Assembly: GCA_024280575.1 (NCBI GenBank)
Contig: JAJRPV010000032.1
Coordinates: 1 to 52,746, forward strand
Reading direction: 5' to 3'
Source: Campylobacterales bacterium
Lineage (GTDB): Bacteria > Campylobacterota > Campylobacteria > Campylobacterales > Sulfurospirillaceae
DNA length: 52,746 nt
A program made the position numbers and the translations under genes. Within the stretch, counting starts at the first letter, position 1; each line of letters opens with the position of its first letter. This document shows, piece by piece, positions 46,054 to 52,746 of this stretch. The notes beneath the pieces were generated by a model. The model saw only the letters and a list, made by a program, of their open reading frames with translations. It was not told the DNA's origin and ran no database searches.

Positions 46054-46674
46054 CTAAGCATAAGAAACCGCAACCCAACTCTTATGAACTATTCTTTTAT
46101 CATCAAGGTAAATTTCACCTCTAAAAACATCACCTTCTTTAAAAGTCCCTACACCTTTTGGAGTTCCAGTCATAACTATATCTCCGTCATCTAAAGTAGA
46201 AAAAGTGTTTATCTCATATATAACAACCGAAGGAGAATAAATCATCAGTTCAACTCCCCCAACTTGTACTAATTTGTCATTAATAAACAATTTTAACGAT
46301 AGTCTATTTATATCATCTTCGCTAACACTCACAAACTCACTAAAAACTCCAGCACCATCAAAAGCTTTAGCTCTCTCCCATGGTAAACCCTTTTTTTTAA
46401 GCTCACTTTGCAGTGTTCTGTTTGTTAGATCCAAACCAAATCCAACGGCACTAATCTTGTTATTTTTTATGATAAAAGATATCTCTCCTTCGTAATGAAG
46501 CTCCTTACCATGAGTCATCAATGTATCACTGATTGCACTATTTGGCTTCATAAACAATACCATTGAAGTTGGCATATCATTATTTAGTTCTTTAATATGC
46601 TCTACATAATTACGCCCGACACATACTATTTTGCAAGGCGCGATCCTTTCATTATCCACAACTACTGTATTCAC
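46054..46674 (-). CDS. Fumarylacetoacetate hydrolase (FAH) family protein
   Basis: Metal-dependent hydrolase, isomerase or decarboxylase family acting on 2-keto acids, as oxaloacetate decarboxylases or acylpyruvases; substrate not determinable. CVGRNYVEHIKEL is the family N-terminus, and HYEGEISFIIKNN has the metal-binding glutamates. GLDLTNRTLQSELKKKGLPWERAKAFDGAGVFSEFV and IVMTGTPKGVGTFKEGDV complete the set. The frame begins with a TTG at 46689, but a GTG at 46674 with GAGGAG seven bases upstream is the better start (206 residues). It overlaps the end of the pseudouridine synthase gene. Confidence 0.9.
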   Translation of the reverse strand: MNTVVVDNERIAPCKIVCVGRNYVEHIKELNNDMPTSMVLFMKPNSAISDTLMTHGKELHYEGEISFIIKNNKISAVGFGLDLTNRTLQSELKKKGLPWERAKAFDGAGVFSEFVSVSEDDINRLSLKLFINDKLVQVGGVELMIYSPSVVIYEINTFSTLDDGDIVMTGTPKGVGTFKEGDVFRGEIYLDDKRIVHKSWVAVSYA

Positions 46675-47587
46675 TACACAACTCCTCAAAATTCATTTTA
46701 CTTTTAATATTATACTCTTTACCATCATATTGAAAACTTAAGAAATCTGCATGCAACATCAAACGATTGGCTCCAGTGAGTTCTAGTCTTTCTTTAACAC
46801 TCATCATGCCACATAAAAATTTATCCACATCAAATTCATTTAAGCCGTATATTGGGTCTCCGACTATTTTATGTTTCACATGAAACATATGTACTCTGAT
46901 TTGATGAGTTCTTCCTGTTTTTGGAATTGCCTTTATAATTGTTTTATCAATATCTGCAAGATATATTAAGGGCTCTATAGCTGTAATAGCCTCCTGACCA
47001 TCTGCATTTATATGAGATTTTATTCTTATCAAGGAGTCAGATAAATTTGCTTTTAACTTCGCATTTATAGTTAAATCTTTATTAATACTGCCATCTATCA
47101 AAGCAAGATATTCTTTTCTAACACGCCTATCTTCAAAAAGCTTTTTTAGTTTTACTTCACTTTTTTTGTACTTTGAAACTAGCACTAAGCCACTTGTTTC
47201 TTTATCGATTCTATGGACGACATTTGCGTCTTTTCCAAACAAAGATTTTATATCATCATTTAAGCTGTGCTCACAAGAAAGCTTATTTGGATGCACCAAA
47301 ACTCCACTTGGTTTATCAAAAACAGCGAAATCTTCAGTCTCAAAAATTGGTTTCAAGCCACTACTTTGTGGATCAAAAAAGATAACTTCTACTTTTCCTT
47401 TTAAAACAAAATTTTTAGCATTTAAAATCTCGCCACCAAGATAAACTCTTTTTTTATCTATCCATTTTTGCGCTTCACCCATACTGATATTGAATTCGTC
47501 AATCAAAAATTTATAAGCTTTTATATCATTTTTGATAGTATATTTTTTTCTTATATATGCCAAAGCAATTTCAACCTTTTTTAACAC
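46652..47587 (-). CDS. RluA/RluC-family pseudouridine synthase
   Basis: Makes pseudouridine in 23S rRNA or tRNA. An S4 domain (KAYKFLIDEFNISMGEAQKWIDKKRVYLGGEIL) is followed by the synthase domain with VLVHPNKLSCEHSL, the catalytic aspartate in VHRIDKETSGLVLVSK, and KTGRTHQIRVHMFHVKHKIVGDPIYG. The frame is open upstream to 47674, into divergent purB, so I take the GTG at 47587 (311 residues); no ribosome-binding site is clear, and a TTG a few codons later is possible. Gene end overlaps the FAH gene start. Confidence 0.88.
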   Translation of the reverse strand: MLKKVEIALAYIRKKYTIKNDIKAYKFLIDEFNISMGEAQKWIDKKRVYLGGEILNAKNFVLKGKVEVIFFDPQSSGLKPIFETEDFAVFDKPSGVLVHPNKLSCEHSLNDDIKSLFGKDANVVHRIDKETSGLVLVSKYKKSEVKLKKLFEDRRVRKEYLALIDGSINKDLTINAKLKANLSDSLIRIKSHINADGQEAITAIEPLIYLADIDKTIIKAIPKTGRTHQIRVHMFHVKHKIVGDPIYGLNEFDVDKFLCGMMSVKERLELTGANRLMLHADFLSFQYDGKEYNIKSKMNFEELCSEYSSCG

Positions 47588-47636
47588 GATTTTCGATAAA
47601 ATAATTACCACTATAGTAACATAAGGATTCAAAAAA

Positions 47637-48965
47637 ATGGTTGAAAGATATGCCAGAAAAGAGATGAGTGACAAGTGGACAGTTCAAGCCAAATATGATG
47701 CTTGGTTAAAGGTCGAAAAAGCTGTTGTAAAAGGATGGAATAAATTAGGTCTAATCCCAAATAATGATTGCCGAGATATAATAGACAAAGCAACATTTAA
47801 TATAGATAGAATTGACGAAATAGAGAAAAAAACAAAACACGATGTCATAGCATTTCTTACTAGCGTATCAGAAAGCCTAGGCGATGAGAGCAGGTGGGTT
47901 CATTACGGGATGACAAGCTCCGACTGCATAGATACTGCCGTAGCATTGCAGATGAAAGATGCGCTTGAACTAATCATAAAAGATGTGAAAATATTGATAC
48001 AGTCACTCAAAACAAGAGCCATGGAACATAAAAAAACCTTAATGGTCGGCAGGAGTCATGGAATACACGGTGAGCCCATAACTTTTGGCCTTGTTTTGGC
48101 TATTTGGTATGATGAGATAAAAAGAAATAAAGAAAACCTAGAGCAAGCCCTAAAGGTCATAAGTGTAGGTCAAATAAGTGGTGCTATGGGAAATATGGCT
48201 CACTCTCCAATAGAGCTCGAAGAGATTGTCTGTGAAGAATTAGGATTATCGCCGGCACCCGTTTCTAATCAAGTGATTCAAAGAGACAGGTATGCAAATA
48301 TGATGAATGCTTTAGCGCTGTTAGCTTCTAGCTGTGAAAAAATTGCTGTGGCAATCAGGCATTATCAAAGGACAGAAGTGTATGAAGCAGAAGAGTTTTT
48401 TAGCAAAGGTCAAAAAGGAAGCTCTGCGATGCCACATAAAAGGAACCCTGTACTGAGTGAAAATGTAACCGGACTTTGTAGAGTCATTAGAAGTTTTGCC
48501 GCTCCTTCAATGGAAAATGTAGCATTATGGCATGAAAGAGACATAAGCCATAGTTCAGTTGAAAGATTTACGCTTCCTGATGGATTTATAACCACAGATT
48601 TTATGCTAAACAGACTAAGCGGAATCATAGAAAAACTTTTGGTTTATCCTGAAAATATGATGAGAAACCTAAACTTAACAGGCGGTTTAGTTTTTTCACA
48701 AAGAGTTTTACTTGAACTTCCGGCAAAAGGTGTCAGCAGAGAAGACGCATATAAAATTGTGCAAAGAAATGCTATGAAAGTATGGCAAGACTTACAAGTC
48801 GGAAAAGCTGCACTAAACGATAAAGGCGAAAGTCTATTTTTAGAAAACCTACTAAATGATAAAGATTTGAGGAATAAACTGAGCGAAGATGAAATAAGAT
48901 CTTGTTTTGATTATGATTATTATACTAAAAATGTAGATAATATATTTGCACGAGTATTTAAATAA
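47637..48965 (+). CDS. purB: Adenylosuccinate lyase
   Basis: Acts twice in purine synthesis: SAICAR to AICAR, and adenylosuccinate to AMP. 442 residues. The N-terminus ERYARKEMSDKWTVQAKYDAWL is typical. The catalytic histidine regions are VGRSHGIHGEPITFG, and the superfamily signature loop is GSSAMPHKRNPVLSEN. An AAGGA ribosome-binding site precedes the ATG, and a TATAGT -10-like box is near 47612. It is followed 17 bases later by nrdA. Confidence 0.97.
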   Translation: MVERYARKEMSDKWTVQAKYDAWLKVEKAVVKGWNKLGLIPNNDCRDIIDKATFNIDRIDEIEKKTKHDVIAFLTSVSESLGDESRWVHYGMTSSDCIDTAVALQMKDALELIIKDVKILIQSLKTRAMEHKKTLMVGRSHGIHGEPITFGLVLAIWYDEIKRNKENLEQALKVISVGQISGAMGNMAHSPIELEEIVCEELGLSPAPVSNQVIQRDRYANMMNALALLASSCEKIAVAIRHYQRTEVYEAEEFFSKGQKGSSAMPHKRNPVLSENVTGLCRVIRSFAAPSMENVALWHERDISHSSVERFTLPDGFITTDFMLNRLSGIIEKLLVYPENMMRNLNLTGGLVFSQRVLLELPAKGVSREDAYKIVQRNAMKVWQDLQVGKAALNDKGESLFLENLLNDKDLRNKLSEDEIRSCFDYDYYTKNVDNIFARVFK

Positions 48966-48982
48966 AGGGTGGTGGAGAGTAT

Positions 48983-51349
48983 ATGTTAACAGTTCAAAAA
49001 AGAAATGGCAGAATTGAGCCATTAGATATATCAAAAATTCAAAAATACACAAGTACTGCGGTTGAAAATTTAGAAAATGTAAGCCAAAGCGAACTTGAAG
49101 TAGATGCAAAAATACAATTTAGAGACAAGATTACAACAGGAGAAATACAAAAAACTCTTATAAAAACTGCTGTTGATAAGATAGACATAGACAGGCCAAA
49201 TTGGACTTTTGTCGCAGCAAGACTGTTTCTGTATGATTTATATCACAATGTCAATAAATTTACAGGATATTGTCATCTAAGAGAGTATTTTGAAAGAGGT
49301 GAGAAAAAAGGAAGAATTCTTCTTGGGCTTAAAGAAAAATATGATTTAGATGACTTAAATGCTTATTTAAAACCTGAAAGAGACCTGCAGTTTACATATC
49401 TTGGGATTAAAACTCTGTATGACAGATACCTTATAAAAAACGCACAAGGAACACCGATAGAGCTTCCTCAGCACATGTTTATGGCAATAGCTATGTTCCT
49501 GGCTCAAAATGAACTAAACTGCCAAGATTGGGCAAAGAAATTCTATGATTTGATTTCAAAATTCGAAGTGATGCTCGCTACGCCAACACTTTCAAATGCA
49601 AGAACCCCAAGACATCAGCTAAGCTCATGTTATATAGGAAGCACCCCTGACAACATCGAGGGAATTTTTGACTCCTATAAAGAGATGGCACTTCTTAGTA
49701 AATTTGGTGGTGGAATAGGTTGGGATTGGACACTGGTGCGCTCAATGGGCGGCATGATAGACGGGCACAAAAACGCAGCCGGCGGAATCGTGCCTTTCTT
49801 AAAGATAACAAACGATATAGCAATCGCGGTTGACCAGCTAGGAACGAGAAAAGGCGCGATAGCTGTTTATCTTGAGCCTTGGCATATGGATATATCTGAC
49901 TTTTTGGATTTAAAGAAAAATTCCGGAGAAGAGAGAAGAAGAGCTCATGATCTTTTTCCTGCTCTTTGGATAAATGATATCTTTATGAAAAGAGTAGAAG
50001 AAGATGGCATATGGACACTTTTTGATCCGGCAGAAGTGACTGATTTACCAAATCTATACGGAAAAGATTTTGAAACAAAATATCTTGAATATGAAAAAGA
50101 TGAAAATATATCAAAAGAGTATATAAAAGCAAAAGAGCTATGGAAGAAAATCCTACTTAGCTACTTTGAAAGCGGAAGTCCATTTTTGTGTTTTAAAGAC
50201 AATGCAAACAAAGTGAATCCAAATAACCATAGCGGAATCATTAGAAGTTTAAATCTATGTACAGAGATATTTCAAAATACCGAGCCTAACCACTATAAAA
50301 TAAAAGTTACATATAAGGATGGCACTTACGACTCATTTGAAGAGTATGAAAAAATTATAGCAAATGGCAATATAGAAAAAGATGCCAAGAAAATAACGGC
50401 ACTTGATATGATAAATGATAAAAAAGTGTTTATTGTTGAAAAAGAGATGATAGAGGGAAAAACTGCAGTTTGCAATCTCGCAAGCATAAATCTATCAAAA
50501 ATAAATACAAAAGATGACATAGAAAGAGTTGTGCCGACGGCAACAAGAATGCTCGACAATGTTATAGATCTCAACTTTTATCCTCATGCAAAAGTCAAAC
50601 ATACAAACCTAAAATCAAGATCTATAGGATTAGGTGTTATGGGCGAAGCACAAATGCTAGCTGAAAACGCAATAGAGTGGGGAAGTTATGATCACTTTAG
50701 CAAGATTGATGAAATCATGGAAGCTATTAGTTACAATGTTATAAAATCATCTTCAAATCTAGCTATTGAGAAAGGGGTATATCCAGACTTTGAAGGCTCA
50801 AAATGGAGCAAAGGAATATTTCCAATAGACTCTGCAAACGAAGAGGCAAAAAAACTTGTGGACCGCGGTGGACTGTTTGGACAGATTTATGACTGGGAAG
50901 AATTAAGAGAAAAAGTAAAGAAAAACGGCATGAGAAATGGTTATCTTATGGCAATAGCGCCAACAAGCTCAATCTCCATACTTGTAGGAACAACTCAAAC
51001 GATAGAGCCTGTATATAAACGAAAATGGTTCGAAGAAAATCTTTCCGGTATGATCCCTGTAGTTGTGCCAAAACTTAGTCCGGACACTTGGAGCTTTTAT
51101 ACTCCTGCTTATGAACTAGATCAAAGACTCCTTATAAAAGCCGGGGCAATTAGACAAAAATGGATAGATCAAGGACAGAGTTTAAATATATTTTTAACCC
51201 TGGATAAAGCAAGTGGAAAATATCTAAATGATATCTACATGTTGGCTTGGAAAATGGGTATAAAATCAACATACTATCTAAGAAGTCAATCTCCGGAAAA
51301 CAAACTTGATATTGCTGATAGAAGTATGGAATGTGAAGGTTGTCAATAA
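48983..51349 (+). CDS. nrdA: Ribonucleotide reductase class I, alpha subunit
   Basis: Reduces ribonucleoside diphosphates; needs an NrdB partner, not in the window. 788 residues. An ATP-cone (about 1-90) opens the protein (LTVQKRNGRIEPLDISKIQKYT). Active-site cysteines lie in HQLSSCYIGSTPD and SLNLCTEIFQN (N-x-C-x-E motif), with a third later. The C-terminal redox pair is MECEGCQ. A GGTGGTGGAGAG stretch serves as ribosome-binding site. It is followed by a hairpin and then the oxygen-independent nrdD. Confidence 0.95.
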   Translation: MLTVQKRNGRIEPLDISKIQKYTSTAVENLENVSQSELEVDAKIQFRDKITTGEIQKTLIKTAVDKIDIDRPNWTFVAARLFLYDLYHNVNKFTGYCHLREYFERGEKKGRILLGLKEKYDLDDLNAYLKPERDLQFTYLGIKTLYDRYLIKNAQGTPIELPQHMFMAIAMFLAQNELNCQDWAKKFYDLISKFEVMLATPTLSNARTPRHQLSSCYIGSTPDNIEGIFDSYKEMALLSKFGGGIGWDWTLVRSMGGMIDGHKNAAGGIVPFLKITNDIAIAVDQLGTRKGAIAVYLEPWHMDISDFLDLKKNSGEERRRAHDLFPALWINDIFMKRVEEDGIWTLFDPAEVTDLPNLYGKDFETKYLEYEKDENISKEYIKAKELWKKILLSYFESGSPFLCFKDNANKVNPNNHSGIIRSLNLCTEIFQNTEPNHYKIKVTYKDGTYDSFEEYEKIIANGNIEKDAKKITALDMINDKKVFIVEKEMIEGKTAVCNLASINLSKINTKDDIERVVPTATRMLDNVIDLNFYPHAKVKHTNLKSRSIGLGVMGEAQMLAENAIEWGSYDHFSKIDEIMEAISYNVIKSSSNLAIEKGVYPDFEGSKWSKGIFPIDSANEEAKKLVDRGGLFGQIYDWEELREKVKKNGMRNGYLMAIAPTSSISILVGTTQTIEPVYKRKWFEENLSGMIPVVVPKLSPDTWSFYTPAYELDQRLLIKAGAIRQKWIDQGQSLNIFLTLDKASGKYLNDIYMLAWKMGIKSTYYLRSQSPENKLDIADRSMECEGCQ

Positions 51350-51419
51350 AATATACTTAAAATTTATAATTAGTTTATTTATTTAAAGTATCTTCTCAAA
51401 TTATTACTTGTATTTCTAA

Positions 51420-51459
51420 AATACCAGGATTTAAATCCTTAAGTTTTTATCCTGGTATT
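51420..51459 (+). terminator. Terminator-like hairpin between nrdA and nrdD
   Basis: The arms 51420-51430 (AATACCAGGAT) and 51449-51459 (ATCCTGGTATT) match perfectly over 11 bp and are followed by CCTCTTTTTTT. The loop is 18 bases and contains the palindromic GGATTTAAATCC. This should end nrdA transcription, leaving nrdD with its own promoter. Confidence 0.85.
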
Positions 51460-51521
51460 CCTCTTTTTTTCAAGCGTGACAAAATAATAACACTTTATTT
51501 TTTAAGTTTTATCTCAATATT

Positions 51522-51534
51522 TATAATATATAAT
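51522..51534 (+). promoter_or_regulatory. -10 boxes of nrdD
   Basis: Two overlapping TATAAT hexamers (51522-51527, 51529-51534), 28-40 bases before the nrdD ATG. No clear NrdR or FNR box was seen by eye in the 212-base gap from 51350. Confidence 0.5.
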
Positions 51535-51561
51535 CCACGATATTAAACCGATAGGAAAATT

Positions 51562-52746
51562 ATGTTAGCACAAGTCTTAAAAAGAGATGGAACTACGCAA
51601 GAGTTTAAAGCCTTCAAGATACAAGATGCTATAAAAAAAGCATTTAAAAGTGAGGGCATAACATATGATGCTAGTGTTTTTAATGCCATAGTCTCTAAAA
51701 TTGAGAAAAAAAGAGTGGCGGCTGTAGAAGATATCCAAGATCTGATAGAACTAGAGCTTTATAAAGCCCGATATTTTGATGTAATGCGCTCTTTCATGAT
51801 ATATCGCCATACTCACAAAATGCAAAGAGAACACATAGCCGGATTAAACGAAGATACTACATTTGTCAACTCAACCCAAACCATAGAAGAATACATTAGT
51901 AAAAGCGATTGGCGAATCAAAGCAAACTCAAATACCGGATATTCAAATGCCGGACTTGTAAACAATACGGCAGGAAAAATCATAGCCAACTATTGGCTAG
52001 ACAAAATTTACTCCAAAGAAGAGGGCTTTGCCCATAGAAATGGGGATTATCACATACATGACCTAGACTGTTTAACCGCATATTGTGCCGGCTGGAGTTT
52101 AAGAGCTCTTTTAAATGAAGGATTTAACGGCGTAAGAGGCCGAGTCGAATCTAAACCTCCTAAACATTTCAGAGAAGCTCTTGGGCAAATGGCAAACTTT
52201 TTAGGAATACTCCAAAGCGAATGGGCTGGCGCTCAAGCTTTTAGCTCATTTGATACCTATTTGGCACCTTATGTTTTTAAAGACAAATTACCGTATGATG
52301 AGATAAAAAAAGCGATAGTGAGTTTTGTATATAATTTAAATGTTCCTGCTCGTTGGGGACAAAGTCCTTTTACAAATATCACAATAGACTGGACAGTGCC
52401 TAGCGACTTAGCAGATCAAACTCCTACATGTAGAGATATTCATCTCTTTAAAGCTTTAAAAGACAAAGAGCTGGAAGAAGAGGCCAAAAACGAGGCGTAA
52501 ATAAACTTGAAGATCTAACATACAAAAATTTTCAAAAAGAGATGAACCTCATCAATAAAGCTTACTATGAAGTGATGACTGCCGGAGATAAAAGTGGACA
52601 ACCCTTTACTTTTCCGATTCCGACAGTAAACATAACGGAAGATTTTGACTGGTATGGAGAAAACACTGATATACTTTTTGAAAACACAGCAAAAATTGGC
52701 TCTTCGTATTTTCAAAATTTTATCGGTAGCCAATATATGAGAGACG
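51562..52746 (+). pseudogene. nrdD: Anaerobic ribonucleoside-triphosphate reductase, frameshifted, 3' end beyond the window
   Basis: Glycyl-radical enzyme (class III) that reduces ribonucleotides without oxygen. An ATP-cone (about 1-90) begins LAQVLKRDGTTQEFKAFKIQDAIKK. The catalytic part has NTAGKIIANYWLDKIYSKEEGFAHRNGDYHIHDLD and WAGAQAFSSFDTYLAPY. The first frame stops at 52500; one more A in the run 52486-52490 would give KKRGVNKLEDLTYKNF and let the frame go on to the window edge (GQPFTFPIPTVNIT). This is a homopolymer fault, probably an error. Only the N-terminal ~395 residues lie here; the C-terminal glycyl site is outside. Confidence 0.93.

Noticed and set aside
47588-47674. N-terminal extension of the pseudouridine synthase with a hydrophobic start
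   Set aside because: It overlaps the start of divergent purB and covers its promoter; not expected in the RluA family.

Overview
The window is a gene-dense, low-GC, chromosomal segment of a free-living Campylobacterota (former Epsilonproteobacteria), most like the Sulfurimonas/Sulfurovum group. The evidence is the gene order purN-nnr-comM-def-clpP-tig next to folE-fliI, rpsU beside ccoG, and ksgA-RNase J-kdsD, together with a threonyl-tRNA synthetase without a TGS domain, a three-part NifU, and TATAAT-type -10 boxes without clear -35 boxes. No prophage, insertion sequence or CRISPR array is visible.

Layout. 1-240: three tRNA genes on the minus strand (Arg, His, Pro). 332-7315: a minus-strand operon (tig, clpP, a degenerate GGDEF protein, def, comM, nnr, purN). 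7448-9327: folE-fliI on the plus strand. 9444-11812: nifS and nifU, separated by a tandem 80-bp structured repeat. 11895-14291: minus-strand small genes (membrane protein, yajQ, 2-hydroxyacid dehydrogenase, HTH/coiled-coil protein), then rpsU. 14725-16830: a 12-bp perfect inverted repeat, a catalytically dead serine-recombinase-like regulator and ccoG. 16912-21265: a cold-shock-like hypothetical protein and the thrS-infC-rpmI-rplT operon, then tRNA-Val. 21434-24129: glmM-lspA-panE. 24303-25672: rpsT-prfA. 25667-27683: coaE-dapF-bax-like. 27755-30723: purM, a DUF218 protein, a Cache-type membrane protein and a glutaredoxin. 30746-39617: dat, an AEC transporter and the ksgA-rnj-kdsD-rluB-rarA-hemY cluster. 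39771-41431: pit and its DUF47 partner. 41432-42804: an ArsC/Spx-like protein and MscS. 42972-45994: ogt, hisF, a nucleoside-phosphorylase-like gene, rlmN and a 31-residue membrane peptide. 46054-48965: an FAH-family protein, a pseudouridine synthase and purB. 48983-end: nrdA and the start of nrdD.

Sequence state. Four reading frames (nifS, yajQ, the phosphorylase-like gene, nrdD) are broken by single-base differences in homopolymer runs. Two more (def, RNase J) carry single in-frame stop codons. Most of these probably reflect assembly or sequencing errors. The def case is different in kind: the TGA falls exactly on the metal-binding cysteine, as a selenocysteine codon would.

The most interesting points are: (1) the def TGA; (2) the dead resolvase-like protein with a resolvase-site-like inverted repeat in front of it, translationally coupled to ccoG; (3) a strongly over-represented palindrome, CTACATGTAG, that ignores reading frame; (4) the tandem 80-bp repeat with a GNRA-loop hairpin between nifS and nifU; and (5) a 27-bp-arm inverted repeat ending in AAGTACCT, whose ends recur in other intergenic gaps.
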